Shown: positions 10,176 through 19,137 of the stretch, piece by piece
Layout of the letters: the number at the start of each line of letters is the position of its first letter
Position numbering within the stretch: the first letter of the stretch is position 1
Assembly (NCBI GenBank): GCA_963840665.1
Contig: CAWIZO010000008.1
Coordinates: forward strand, 929,375 to 993,374
Reading direction: 5' to 3'
Length of the DNA stretch: 64,000 nucleotides
DNA from: DATFTE01 sp963840665
Lineage (GTDB): Bacteria > Acidobacteriota > Terriglobia > Terriglobales > Acidobacteriaceae
Notes under the pieces: model-generated
The model's input: the letters and a program-made list of their open reading frames with translations, nothing else
The model's database searches: none
What the model was told of the DNA's origin: nothing
Position numbers and translations under genes: made by a program

Positions 10176-13100
10176 ATGAAGCGTAAGTCGAAGACCATGG
10201 ATGCCAACGAGGCGGTGGCGAATGTCGCCTACCGCGTGAATGAAGTGATCGCCATATACCCGATTACGCCGTCGTCAGCCATGGGCGAATGGGCCGATCA
10301 ATGGGCTTCGGAGCGGGTTCCGAACATCTGGGGAACTGTCCCCCACGTGATGGAGATGCAGAGCGAGGGCGGCGCCGCCGGTGCGGTGCATGGAGCTTTG
10401 CAGACCGGTTCGCTAGCGACCACCTTTACGGCTTCCCAGGGTTTGCTTCTGATGATCCCAAACATGAATAAGATCGCCGGCGAACTGACCCCGGCGACAT
10501 TCCATGTTTCGGCAAGAACCGTGGCCACGCACGCGTTGTCGATTTTCGGTGACCACAGCGATGTGATGTTCTGCCGGACCACCGGCTGGGCCATGCTTTG
10601 TTCGAATTCCGTACAAGAAGCGATGGACCTGGCGTTGATCGCGCACTCTGCAAGTTTAGAAACACGGATTCCCTTCCTGCACTTCTTCGATGGCTTCCGC
10701 ACTTCACACGAAGTCAACAAGATCGAGGTGCTGAATGAAGACGACATGCGAGCCATGATCGACATGGACCGCGTGTTCGAGCATCGTAAACGAGCGCTAT
10801 CGCCTGATCATCCCGTGATGCGGGGTACAGCGCAGAATCCCGACGTTTTTTTTCAGATGCGCGAGAGCAGCAATCCCTTCTACAAGGCTTGCCCCGAAAA
10901 AGTGCAGGCGGCGATGGACTGGTTCGGGCAAGTCGTCGGACGCTCTTACAAACTATTTGAATATGTTGGCGCGCCGGACGCGGAACGGGTGCTGGTGATC
11001 ATGGGATCGGGAGCAGAGGTCGCTCATGAGACGGTCGACTACCTCAATGCCCGCGGCGAAAAGCTGGGACTGCTGAAGGTGCGCCTGTATCGGCCGTTCT
11101 CGGTCAAACATTTTCTGGAAGCGTTGCCCCCGACCGCCAGCCGCATAGCGGTGCTTGATCGGACGAAAGAAGCAGGAGCGGTCGGCGAACCACTTTTTCT
11201 GGATGTTGCCAATGCGCTGCTGGAAGGCGTGAAACTGGGCTCTTCGCGATGGTCAAATATCTCTACCGTAGTCGGCGGACGTTACGGTCTGTCCTCCAAA
11301 GAGTTCACTCCGGCGATGGTCAAGGCGGTGTACGACAATCTGAAATCCGATCGCCCCAAAGATCACTTCACCGTCGGCATTCAAGATGATGTCAGCCAGA
11401 CCAGTCTTTCCTACGACAAAGATTTTTCTACCGAACCCGACAGCGTTGTCCGTGCTTTGTTCTACGGATTGGGCGCCGATGGAACGGTGGGAGCGAACAA
11501 GAATTCAATCAAGATCATCGGCGAAAACACTGACAATTACGCGCAAGGTTATTTCGTGTACGACTCCAAGAAGTCCGGCGCGATGACGGTCTCCCACCTG
11601 CGCTTCGGTCCGCGTCCCATTCGCTCGAGCTATCTCGTATCGAAAGCAAATTTCATCGCCTGCCACCAGTGGATTTTCCTTGAGCGCTACGACATGCTGA
11701 GCGCGCTGGTCGAGGGTGGGACGTTTCTCTTGAACAGTCCTTTCGGCGCCGAGGAAGTGTGGAATCGCCTACCGCGTCCCATGCAAGAACAGATCATCGC
11801 CAAGAAGGCAAAGTTCTATGTGATCGACGCCTACAAGGTCGCTCGGGATGCGGGCATGGGCAGCCGGATGAATACGATTCTCCAGGTCTGCTTCTTTGCA
11901 ATTTCGAAAGTGCTGCCGCGAGAGGCAGCCATCGAAGCGATCCGCCAATCGATTCGCGATACCTACGGAAAGAAGGGCGAAGAGATTGTTGAGAAAAACA
12001 TGAAGGCTGTCGACGAAACCCTAGCTCACCTGTTCGAGGTCAAGGTTCCCGACACGATCACGAGCACCATCGAGATGCCTCCTCCGTTCTCAGCCGCAGC
12101 GCCGCGTTTCGAAAGCGATGTTCTCGGTCCGATCTACGCTGGTATGGGCGACGATCTGCCGGTAAGCGCATTCCCTGTCGATGGTACGTTCCCTACCGGC
12201 ACTGCGAAATGGGAGAAGCGCAACCTGGCCTTGGAGATTCCCGCTTGGGATACCAAGACCTGTATCCAGTGCGGTAAGTGCGCGATGGTTTGTCCGCACG
12301 CCGTGATCCGCATCAAGGTTTACGACTCGAAAAATCTCGCGGGCTCGCCAGAGACGTTCAAGTCCACGGAAGCGCGCGACAAGGAGTGGCAGGGCCTCAA
12401 GTACACGATTCAGGTAGCGCCCGAGGATTGCACGGGTTGCGGAATTTGCGTGGATATCTGTCCTGCCAAGAATAAAACGGAAACTCGGCTGAAGGCGATC
12501 AACATGGTGCCGCAGCCTCCGTTGCGCTATCCCGAGCGCGATAACTGGGAGTTCTTCTTGAAGCTTCCGGAACTCGACCGGCGAAACATAAAGGTGGGCA
12601 ATATCCGGCAGCAACAGGTGCAGGAACCCTTGTTCGAATTCTCGGGGGCTTGCTCAGGATGCGGCGAAACTCCCTACCTCAAACTAATGTCGCAATTATT
12701 CGGGGATCGGGCGGTGGTCGCCAACGCCACTGGTTGTTCTTCCATCTTCGGCGGAAACTTGCCAACAACGCCTTGGAGCAAGAACGCAGAGGGGCGCGGT
12801 CCGGCGTGGTCGAATTCCCTTTTCGAAGACAACGCCGAGTTCGGGTTGGGCTTCCGTCTCTCCATCGATAAGCAAAAAGAATTCGCCGAGGAACTCGTTC
12901 GCAGGCTGAGTGGCACGATCGGTGACACGCTGAGCAACGCGCTACTGACCTCGCCGCAGAAAGATGAGTCCGACATCTTCGAGCAGCGGCAACGCGTGGA
13001 ACTAATCAAAGAGAAACTGCAAAACGCTAATTCGGCAGATGCAAAGCAACTGCTCGCTCTTGCCGACCTGCTGGTAAAGAAGAGCGTATGGATCGTCGGC

Positions 13101-13805
13101 GGCGATGGTTGGGCCTATGACATCGGCTACGGCGGCCTCGACCACGTGCTGGCCAGCGGACGCAATGTGAACGTGCTCGTGCTCGATACCGAGGTTTATT
13201 CCAACACGGGAGGTCAAGCCTCGAAATCTACTCCTCGCGGCGCGGTTGCTAAATTCGCCGCCAGCGGCAAGCCCGGTCCCAAGAAAGATCTGGGCCTGAT
13301 GGCGATGAGCTACGGCAACGTGTACGTCGCCAGCGTCGCCATGGGCGCCAAAAATGAGCACACTCTCAAAGCATTTCTCGACGCAGAAGCCTATGACGGG
13401 CCCAGCCTGATCATCGCGTATTCGCACTGCATTGCACACGGCATCAATATGACAACCGGGATGTCAGATCAAAAGTCCGCGGTGGAAAGCGGACAGTGGT
13501 TGCTCTATCGCTACAACCCTGAGCGCGTAGAACAGGGAGAAAACCCGCTGCAGCTCGATTCGCGCAAACCCACCAAGCGAGTGCAAGACTTCCTGTTCAT
13601 GGAAACGCGCTTCAAGATGCTCACCAAGAGCAAGCCCGAAGAGGGCAAAGAACTCTGGAAACTGGCGCAGCACGATGCTGAGGTTCGCTACGAGATGTAC
13701 GAGTATCTGGCTCAGCGCAAGTTCGAAAAGCCTCCGGACACCGCTTATGCTGCGGAGGCTAAACGTGAAGAGACAAAGCCGGTGCCGGCTGAGACGACGA
13801 AATAA
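10176..13805 (+). CDS. nifJ: Pyruvate:ferredoxin (flavodoxin) oxidoreductase
   Basis: Single-chain homodimeric PFOR of 1209 residues, the usual length for NifJ. It interconverts pyruvate + CoA and acetyl-CoA + CO2 with reduced ferredoxin. Domains in order: N-terminal pyrimidine-binding domain (IAIYPITPSSAMGEWAD, MQSEGGAAGAVHGALQTG), the gamma domain, a 2x[4Fe-4S] ferredoxin domain (CIQCGKCAMVCPHAV, then CTGCGICVDICPAKNK), and the C-terminal TPP-binding domain (CSGCGETPYLKL; GGDGWAYDIGYGGLDH; the TPP-loop asparagine in VYSNTGGQASKSTPRG). The start at 10176 follows GTGAGGA by six bases; a GTG four codons earlier is possible. Two CRP-like sites lie upstream. Next to the acetate genes, it could run as pyruvate synthase, but this is inference. 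Confidence 0.97.
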   Translation: MKRKSKTMDANEAVANVAYRVNEVIAIYPITPSSAMGEWADQWASERVPNIWGTVPHVMEMQSEGGAAGAVHGALQTGSLATTFTASQGLLLMIPNMNKIAGELTPATFHVSARTVATHALSIFGDHSDVMFCRTTGWAMLCSNSVQEAMDLALIAHSASLETRIPFLHFFDGFRTSHEVNKIEVLNEDDMRAMIDMDRVFEHRKRALSPDHPVMRGTAQNPDVFFQMRESSNPFYKACPEKVQAAMDWFGQVVGRSYKLFEYVGAPDAERVLVIMGSGAEVAHETVDYLNARGEKLGLLKVRLYRPFSVKHFLEALPPTASRIAVLDRTKEAGAVGEPLFLDVANALLEGVKLGSSRWSNISTVVGGRYGLSSKEFTPAMVKAVYDNLKSDRPKDHFTVGIQDDVSQTSLSYDKDFSTEPDSVVRALFYGLGADGTVGANKNSIKIIGENTDNYAQGYFVYDSKKSGAMTVSHLRFGPRPIRSSYLVSKANFIACHQWIFLERYDMLSALVEGGTFLLNSPFGAEEVWNRLPRPMQEQIIAKKAKFYVIDAYKVARDAGMGSRMNTILQVCFFAISKVLPREAAIEAIRQSIRDTYGKKGEEIVEKNMKAVDETLAHLFEVKVPDTITSTIEMPPPFSAAAPRFESDVLGPIYAGMGDDLPVSAFPVDGTFPTGTAKWEKRNLALEIPAWDTKTCIQCGKCAMVCPHAVIRIKVYDSKNLAGSPETFKSTEARDKEWQGLKYTIQVAPEDCTGCGICVDICPAKNKTETRLKAINMVPQPPLRYPERDNWEFFLKLPELDRRNIKVGNIRQQQVQEPLFEFSGACSGCGETPYLKLMSQLFGDRAVVANATGCSSIFGGNLPTTPWSKNAEGRGPAWSNSLFEDNAEFGLGFRLSIDKQKEFAEELVRRLSGTIGDTLSNALLTSPQKDESDIFEQRQRVELIKEKLQNANSADAKQLLALADLLVKKSVWIVGGDGWAYDIGYGGLDHVLASGRNVNVLVLDTEVYSNTGGQASKSTPRGAVAKFAASGKPGPKKDLGLMAMSYGNVYVASVAMGAKNEHTLKAFLDAEAYDGPSLIIAYSHCIAHGINMTTGMSDQKSAVESGQWLLYRYNPERVEQGENPLQLDSRKPTKRVQDFLFMETRFKMLTKSKPEEGKELWKLAQHDAEVRYEMYEYLAQRKFEKPPDTAYAAEAKREETKPVPAETTK

Positions 13806-13820
13806 CTCCAGGAGGATTCC

Positions 13821-14861
13821 ATGGTCGACTTGACCACGAAGTATCTCGGTCTGAAATTGCGGACACCGCTGGTGCCGTCGGCGTCTCCGCTCTCTCAGGA
13901 AATCGACAGCATTCGGCGCATGGAAGATATGGGCGCCTCGGCCGTCGTCCTCTATTCGCTCTTTGAAGAACAGCTGCGCCAAGAGACTGCGGAACTGGAT
14001 CATCACCTCAATGCAGGAACGAACAGTTTTGCGGAATCTCTCTCATTCTTTCCGCATGGGGGCGAGTTTCGCATGGGCCCCGAGGGCTATCTCAAACACA
14101 TCCGCCGCGCGAAAGAAGCGGTCGACATTCCGATCATCGCCAGCTTAAATGGCGCGACCGTGGGCGGATGGGCCGATTATGCGAAGCAGATTGAGCAGGC
14201 GGGCGCTGATGCGATTGAGTGCAACATCTATTCGATTCCCACCGACATGGAAGTCCCGGGCGTGGAAGTCGAGCAAACCTACATCGAGATCGTGCGCGCG
14301 GTGAAATCCGCAGTCACCATTCCTGTCACCGTAAAGCTCAGTCCCTTCTTCAGCAGCATGGCGAACATGGCGAAGCAACTCGATCAGGCAGGCGCGAATG
14401 GGCTGGTTTTGTTCAATCGCTTTTACCAGCCTGACATTGATATCGACGAACTCGAAATCCGGCCGAACGTTCTGCTCAGCACGCCCCAAGCGCTTCGCCT
14501 GCCTTTAACCTGGATCGGAATCCTGTATGGACGCATCAAAGCCAGCCTCGCCGCTACCAGCGGCGTTCACGGCCCCGAAGATGTGATCAAGCTGCTCATG
14601 GTTGGAGCCGACATCACCATGCTCTGTTCGACCCTGCTGCGCAACGGAATCAACCATCTGCGATACATTGAACACGGACTGATCGATTGGATGGAGAAAC
14701 ACGAGTACGAATCGGTCGCGCAGATGAAGGGCAGCATGAGCCAGTTGCGCTGTGCCGATCCCTCAGCCTTCGAACGCGCGCAATACATGAAGGCGGTGAA
14801 GAGTGTGCAGCATGTGCTGGTGACGAGCCGTGAAGCCTGGAGACTGCTGAGCGGCGACTAA
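13821..14861 (+). CDS. Dihydroorotate dehydrogenase-like (beta/alpha)8 flavoprotein
   Basis: 346 residues with class 1 DHOD similarity: MVDLTTKYLGLKLRTPLVPS at the N-terminus, IIASLNGATVGGWADYAKQI, the strand-6 stretch PVTVKLSPFFSSMANMAKQL, and the FMN-phosphate-type region SGVHGPEDVIKLLMVGADIT. It starts 15 bases after nifJ with CAGGAGG before the ATG, so the two are almost certainly co-transcribed. A DHOD-like protein next to nifJ recurs in several phyla. In DHOD class 1A the catalytic base is a Cys in the loop after strand 4; here that loop reads ECNIYSIPTD, so orotate formation is doubtful. A redox or FMN-dependent partner role for NifJ is a guess. Confidence 0.8.
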   Translation: MVDLTTKYLGLKLRTPLVPSASPLSQEIDSIRRMEDMGASAVVLYSLFEEQLRQETAELDHHLNAGTNSFAESLSFFPHGGEFRMGPEGYLKHIRRAKEAVDIPIIASLNGATVGGWADYAKQIEQAGADAIECNIYSIPTDMEVPGVEVEQTYIEIVRAVKSAVTIPVTVKLSPFFSSMANMAKQLDQAGANGLVLFNRFYQPDIDIDELEIRPNVLLSTPQALRLPLTWIGILYGRIKASLAATSGVHGPEDVIKLLMVGADITMLCSTLLRNGINHLRYIEHGLIDWMEKHEYESVAQMKGSMSQLRCADPSAFERAQYMKAVKSVQHVLVTSREAWRLLSGD

Positions 14862-15745
14862 GCGCGTCGCGCCAACTCGGGGACGAACTCTTCGACTGTC
14901 GCTTTTTCGAGCAAGTAGACCCCCGGTCCCTGCATGCCGCGAACCGTCCGGCAGAATTCCGCGACAAAAAAACCAGCTCTGATCGCTTCGGTGAAAGCCC
15001 AACGAGTGTCTTCGCGCCACCGCACGGCGAGCGCGAAATCCTTCTTCTCGATAGCAGCGATGTCACCTGGGACTTCGATCGCGATTCGTTGCCGTGACAA
15101 TGCAGCGGATAAATCTGTTCTGACCGGATGTCCATCGCCATTGAAGCGGATGAGTGGAGATAAGCGCGAGAGAGTGTCCAACCACTCGGAGCGGTGGTCT
15201 TTTCCCTGGAGGCGCTCTGCCACGCGGCGGCTCGCCAATGGCCACCGAACCCACAGCCGGTCAGTCCCATTGCGGTGCAGAACGCTCGAAGTCTCAGGGC
15301 CGTAGAAATCGATCCTGTAGCTATTGGAAACCGTTCCCAGTTTCGCGAAGTTGAAATGCGCATTCTTGCTTTGCAGCGGGTCAAATGTCCAAGTCATCTC
15401 TGGAATGCCGGCGGCGAGCGTCCGTTCCCTTTGTGCCAGCTTGAGCTTAAGACCGAGATGCAAGTCCCGATATTCGTCGAGCACCGCGAGCATGTGAGAG
15501 TGCAACATCACGCGGCCGTGTTCAATACCTAGGAAACCGAAGGCGAATCCCACAAGACGATCTTTGTCGAAGGCTCCCAGCCAGATATTCCCCGCAGCCC
15601 GAGTGGCGATCGCCATGGTGAGGGGCAAGACATCGATGTCCGCGAGCCCCCACACTTCTCGCTCGACGCGCTCGACTTGTTGCAGATCGTCGAAGGTTTC
15701 CAGATCGCGAATGGTTACGACTGGCTTGGCTTTGGGAGTTGGCAT
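14858..15745 (-). CDS. GNAT-superfamily acetyltransferase (COG3375-like)
   Basis: 295 residues from the ATG at 15745 (MPTPKAKPVVTIRDLETFDD). The N-terminal half is a GNAT fold: VERVEREVWGL, then NIWLGAFDKDRLVGFAFGFL and HSHMLAVLDEYRDLHLGLKL, the acetyl-CoA pyrophosphate-binding region, then MTWTFDPLQSKNAHFNFAKL, a stretch characteristic of the 'predicted GNAT' COG3375 group. The substrate is unknown. The frame is open to 15874, overlapping the receiver gene by 44 bases, so a start further upstream is possible; neither has a strong ribosome site. It overlaps the convergent DHOD-like gene by 4 bases at its 3' end. Confidence 0.75.
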   Translation of the reverse strand: MPTPKAKPVVTIRDLETFDDLQQVERVEREVWGLADIDVLPLTMAIATRAAGNIWLGAFDKDRLVGFAFGFLGIEHGRVMLHSHMLAVLDEYRDLHLGLKLKLAQRERTLAAGIPEMTWTFDPLQSKNAHFNFAKLGTVSNSYRIDFYGPETSSVLHRNGTDRLWVRWPLASRRVAERLQGKDHRSEWLDTLSRLSPLIRFNGDGHPVRTDLSAALSRQRIAIEVPGDIAAIEKKDFALAVRWREDTRWAFTEAIRAGFFVAEFCRTVRGMQGPGVYLLEKATVEEFVPELARRA

Positions 15746-15830
15746 GCCCGGGAGCACTGAACGCGCTCCAATATACGCGACCAGATTCCGCGCAGCCAGC
15801 GTGTCTTCAAATTGTTCTGAATTCGGGACT

Positions 15831-16241
15831 TTAGGCGGCGACGTTAGGACCGTCGGAACCGAAGTAGGTTTCATTGCGCAGCAGGGCTTCGAGTCCCTTC
15901 ACCACTTCGGTTCCCGTATTCTTGGACACCGCTCCACGAAATCCCGCTTTGGTGGCTTCGTCCCGCAATTGCGTCGAGACCTGCTGCACGGTAAGGAGCA
16001 GCATGAGGGTTGTGGGCTTCATCTTCGCGATTTCCCGAGCCGCCTGAAGCCCGTTCATTTTGGGCATAGCGAGATCGAGAATAATGAGATCGGGAGAGCG
16101 CTCGCGGAACCGCTCGAGCGCCTCGGCCCCATTAGCCGCTTCCCCGCAAACCTCCCAATCGGGATGTTGCTCCTGCAGCACGCGGCGCAGGAGCCGGCGA
16201 ATGGCCGTGTGATCATCAACAACCAGGATACGCACTGGCAT
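15831..16241 (-). CDS. Single-domain response regulator
   Basis: 136-residue CheY-like receiver without an output domain. Visible are the acidic pair in ILVVDDHTAIRRLL, the phospho-acceptor aspartate in DLIILDLAMPKMNG, the threonine switch region MLLLTVQQVS and a lysine in GAVSKNTG. The ATG at 16241 is preceded by AAGGAG; the longer frame upstream has no support. No histidine kinase lies nearby, so the partner is elsewhere. It lies just before the GNAT gene on the same strand and may be co-transcribed with it. The C-terminal tail (ETYFGSDGPNVAA) is short, so the product probably works by protein-protein contact. Confidence 0.85.
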   Translation of the reverse strand: MPVRILVVDDHTAIRRLLRRVLQEQHPDWEVCGEAANGAEALERFRERSPDLIILDLAMPKMNGLQAAREIAKMKPTTLMLLLTVQQVSTQLRDEATKAGFRGAVSKNTGTEVVKGLEALLRNETYFGSDGPNVAA

Positions 16242-16522
16242 GAAAGCTCCTTGAACTCTAACTAAGGCCGCTGGCGTAATCTCCACCATGGTGGCCGTTC
16301 CGCCTATATCACGCGAAGTGACTGGATTTTTTATCTCATGCTCGATGCAGCGGGACAATACATGAGAGACCTTATTACCGCCGGAACCACGCCCGACATG
16401 AATTTTTGTGAATCTCAACAAATGCGCTGCGTGGAATTCGCCAAAGTCACGAAACACGATGCCCACGTTGATGAAGGCAGCTTATCGAACTATCCTCAAT
16501 ACGGTAGGAGCCGACCGAAGAA
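16242..16522. other. Divergent intergenic region, receiver / MFS genes
   Basis: 281 bases between the two divergent starts. A perfect 12-base palindrome CCACCATGGTGG lies at 16283-16294 and a TCACGCGAAGTGA inverted repeat near 16308. No coding sequence is convincing. Either palindrome could be an operator for the MFS gene, but there is no second copy in the window to compare with. Confidence 0.35.
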
Positions 16523-17866
16523 ATGCCACGTCCGAACAATGGACACCCCAATTCCCGAGGTTTGAGCTGGAAGTTCGTTCTGCGTGCTCTGAAATATCGA
16601 AATTACCGCCTCTTTTTCAGCGGGCAGAGTGTCTCGTTGATCGGTACTTGGATGACACGGGTCGCGACCAGTTGGCTGGTCTATCGCCTGACACATTCGG
16701 CCCTGCTGCTCGGCGTTATCGGCTTCGCCGGACAGATACCCACATTCCTTCTCGGCCCCTTGGCTGGAGTCTGGGTCGACCGCTGGAACCGGCACCGCAC
16801 TCTTGTCGTCACCCAAATTCTCTCGATGCTGCAATCGTTCGCGCTGGCGTTTCTCGCGCTCAAACAGATCATTACTGTTGGTGACATCCTCTGGCTCAGC
16901 CTGGCGCAAGGCGTCATCAATGCATTCGATATGCCCGCGCGCCAGGCCTTTGTCGTAGAGATGGTGGAAAACCGTGAAGATCTGGGGAACGCTATCGCGC
17001 TGAATTCCTCGATGGTCAACGCCGCGCGTCTGCTAGGTCCATCAACCGCGGGCGTCATCATCGCGGCTTTCGGCGAAGGATACTGTTTTCTGATCGATGG
17101 ATTCAGTTACATCGCCGTGATCGCGTCGCTGCTGATGATGCAACTCAAAACCACCGCACGAACCCGCCTTCAGAAAGCAGTCTTGCAGGAACTACGCGAA
17201 GGCTGGAGCTATGCCACCCGATCCCTTCCCATCCGATCATTATTGTTGCTCCTGGCCATGGTCAGTCTGGTTGGGATGCCGTACACCGTCCTGATGCCCA
17301 TCTTCGCCGCGCAAGTCTTGCACGGCGGAGCACACACATTAGGCTTTCTCATGGGTGCATCCGGAGTGGGGGCATTAGCAGGGGCAGTCTTTCTTGCGGC
17401 TCGTCGAAGTGTCCTGGGCCTGGGTCGCATTGTTCCGATATCGGCCGCAACCTTCGGAGCGGGCCTGATCTGCTTCGGCTTCTCCAGGGTCTTGTGGCTC
17501 TCTTTGCTGTTGATGCTCTTCGTTGGCGGCGCCATGATGGTTCAAATGGCCGCCAGCAATACGATCTTGCAAACCATCGTCGAGGATGACAAACGCGGTC
17601 GAGTAATGAGCTTCTATTCCATGGCTTTTTTAGGGATGGCTCCGTTTGGCAGCTTATTGGCCGGAACCCTTGCGACAAAGATCGGTGCGCCCCGAACCGT
17701 GATGCTAACCGGGTCTGTTTGCATCGCGGGCGCTGCCTTGTTCGCCTTCTGCCTGCCGGCGATCCGCCATGCGATTCGTCCCATTTACGCGGGCCTGGGG
17801 ATTCTTCCGGAAGTAGCTGCTGGCCTTCAAACCGCAAACGCGTTACAAACGCCTCCTGAAGAATGA
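16523..17866 (+). CDS. MFS transporter, EntS/MFS_3-type exporter
   Basis: 447-residue major facilitator with about 11-12 hydrophobic segments. The N-terminal part reads FVLRALKYRNYRLFFSGQSV, SLIGTWMTRVATSWLVYRLT, then the A-motif-like loop GPLAGVWVDRWNRHRTLVVT, and later DMPARQAFVVEMVENRED, RLLGPSTAGVIIAAFGEGYC and VEDDKRGRVMSFYSMAF, all typical of the enterobactin-exporter-like MFS_3 group. Substrates of this group are mostly unknown; some members export siderophores or drugs. No siderophore genes are near. Start at the ATG 16523 with only weak ribosome-site bases (GAAGAA). Confidence 0.85.
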   Translation: MPRPNNGHPNSRGLSWKFVLRALKYRNYRLFFSGQSVSLIGTWMTRVATSWLVYRLTHSALLLGVIGFAGQIPTFLLGPLAGVWVDRWNRHRTLVVTQILSMLQSFALAFLALKQIITVGDILWLSLAQGVINAFDMPARQAFVVEMVENREDLGNAIALNSSMVNAARLLGPSTAGVIIAAFGEGYCFLIDGFSYIAVIASLLMMQLKTTARTRLQKAVLQELREGWSYATRSLPIRSLLLLLAMVSLVGMPYTVLMPIFAAQVLHGGAHTLGFLMGASGVGALAGAVFLAARRSVLGLGRIVPISAATFGAGLICFGFSRVLWLSLLLMLFVGGAMMVQMAASNTILQTIVEDDKRGRVMSFYSMAFLGMAPFGSLLAGTLATKIGAPRTVMLTGSVCIAGAALFAFCLPAIRHAIRPIYAGLGILPEVAAGLQTANALQTPPEE

Positions 17867-17912
17867 TGATGTTGTTGGGTCTATACTGATCGAGTAACAA
17901 AGGAGAACATCC

Positions 17913-18098
17913 ATGCCCGCGGAACCCATTCCTCCGAAGCCGAGCCAGCCTCCTGCGGTCGAGCATGTGGAGGGCGCCCACGATTTGCTGAAGGCTCTGC
18001 GTGCGAGGATTGGCGAGCATCCCGAGTTGACTGAGGCCATTACTCGGCTGGAAATGGCGCTCAATGCTTTGACCCTCACCACCGGGGGGATGCTCTAA
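17913..18098 (+). CDS. Small hypothetical protein (61 aa)
   Basis: Begins MPAEPIPPKPSQPPAVEHVE: a proline-rich head followed by one amphipathic helix (GAHDLLKALRARIGEHPELT onward, then a second short helix). A strong AAAGGAG lies eight bases before the ATG, and the frame is compact, ending in TAA. No known family was recognised. The composition suggests a cytoplasmic helical peptide. It lies in the same direction 46 bases after the MFS gene, so could be co-transcribed. Confidence 0.55.
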   Translation: MPAEPIPPKPSQPPAVEHVEGAHDLLKALRARIGEHPELTEAITRLEMALNALTLTTGGML

Positions 18099-18106
18099 CC
18101 GGGCAC

Positions 18107-18259
18107 CTACCTCGTGGTAGACGCGTGTATGCGCGCCTTCGTATGGCCCGCAGGCGCTTCCGTTCCTCTCGGTAAGTTGTTGACTTCGGCCCAGATACTC
18201 AACGTCAACAATCCAATCGCGCACAGCCAGAAGAAAACTATCACCAGGATTCGCAGCAT
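18107..18259 (-). CDS. Small single-span membrane protein (50 aa)
   Basis: Starts at the ATG at 18259 (MLRILVIVFFWLCAIGLLTL), preceded by GGAGGCGGAG. One hydrophobic helix at residues 2-22 is followed by a short polar tail. It is too short to assign to a family. The good ribosome site and clean membrane segment support a real gene, but there is no homology evidence. It is convergent with the 61-aa gene, 8 bases apart. Confidence 0.4.
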   Translation of the reverse strand: MLRILVIVFFWLCAIGLLTLSIWAEVNNLPRGTEAPAGHTKARIHASTTR

Positions 18260-18333
18260 AGCTCCGCCTCCTGTCAAAATTCCGTTCGGCCAACGATTCA
18301 TTTTCAGTTTAGGGCCCGGGGTCTGTAGAATGC

Positions 18334-18349
18334 TGTGATCCCGGTCACG
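18334..18349. promoter_or_regulatory. CRP-like operator upstream of cytochrome c gene
   Basis: TGTGATCCCGGTCACG: perfect left half, four of five right-half bases. It is 96 bases before the GTG start of the cytochrome c gene and 75 bases before the divergent 50-aa gene. A TTGACT sequence follows at about 18352, so the site would sit immediately upstream of a possible -35 element. Confidence 0.6.
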
Positions 18350-18444
18350 CCTTGACTTGTCTTATCCGCGAGCGAAAACTCAGGGCCGTCACCGTGTAAG
18401 CAGCACATTCTTCGGGCCCGCCCCGGCAAATAGGAGAAACACTA

Positions 18445-18996
18445 GTGTCGAAATTCCTCGTGGGACTGGTGTTAGGTTTCGTGGCTGTTCCCCTCGTCGT
18501 ATATGCGTACATCACCTCGGGCAACATGCCCGTGGCTACTGCTTCCGCGCCCTTGCCGTTCGAGAGAATGATGGCGCACAAAGCGCTGAATGCCGTCATT
18601 GACAGAGAGATGCCCAAGAATGTGCCCATTCAGGCCGATGAACCGAACTTCACCACTGGCGCCCAGGTCTACCGAGAGAACTGCGCGGTATGTCATGGCC
18701 TGCCCGGACAGCCGAAAACCTCCATCGCGAAAGGGATGTTTCCCGACCCTCCCGTGTTGCTCGAGGGCAAAGGTGTGACGGATGATCCCGCGGGCGAGAC
18801 CTATTGGAAAGTCGCCAACGGAATTCGCTTGACCGGCATGCCAGGATTCAAGGGTTCTTTGACCGATACGCAGATGTGGCAGGTTAGCGTTTTGTTAGCA
18901 CAGGCGGACAAACTGCCTGCGTCGGTAAAAACAAGTCTCGCGGCTCCCGCAGTCACGGCACCGCCGGCTAGTTCACCAGCTTCGTCAAAGCCATAA
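18445..18996 (+). CDS. Membrane-anchored or secreted mono-heme cytochrome c
   Basis: 183 residues. An N-terminal hydrophobic segment (FLVGLVLGFVAVPLVVYAYI) acts as signal or anchor. One CxxCH heme site, CAVCH, lies at residues 80-84, and a distal methionine candidate occurs in RLTGMPGFKGSLTD. The C-terminal tail is alanine/proline/serine-rich and disordered. The start is GTG at 18445 with AGGAG nine bases before. It is alone between unrelated genes and has a CRP-like operator upstream, so its expression may follow energy status. It is likely a periplasmic electron carrier of the cytochrome c class I type (cytochrome_CBB3-like fold). Confidence 0.88.
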   Translation: MSKFLVGLVLGFVAVPLVVYAYITSGNMPVATASAPLPFERMMAHKALNAVIDREMPKNVPIQADEPNFTTGAQVYRENCAVCHGLPGQPKTSIAKGMFPDPPVLLEGKGVTDDPAGETYWKVANGIRLTGMPGFKGSLTDTQMWQVSVLLAQADKLPASVKTSLAAPAVTAPPASSPASSKP

Positions 18997-19079
18997 GGCT
19001 CGGCGAAGTTCTTTGCTATATGATGTGCCAAGTGTGTCGGCGCTTCGCCGTCATTGCGCTTGCTTAGTCTTGTAGTTCA

Positions 19080-19110
19080 GAGGAGTTCGCGTCGCAACGT
19101 AGCGACTCCA
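19080..19110. repeat. GTCGC/GCGAC hairpin repeat, copy 1
   Basis: GTCGC at 19091-19095 and GCGAC at 19102-19106 with a six-base loop, lying in the 5' region of the S53 peptidase gene. Related short hairpins with the same arms occur at 54330-54342 and 58414-58426. This copy is the most divergent of the three. Confidence 0.35.
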
Positions 19111-19137
19111 CTTAGTGCCTTGGGCCGGAGGACGAGT

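Noticed and set aside
16308..16321. CRP-like site between receiver and MFS genes
   Set aside because: The half-sites are in the opposite order (TCAC...GTGA), so it is not the same motif.
17349..18293. 314-codon frame antisense to the MFS gene
   Set aside because: Cys/Arg-rich composition, crosses the 61-aa gene, no support.
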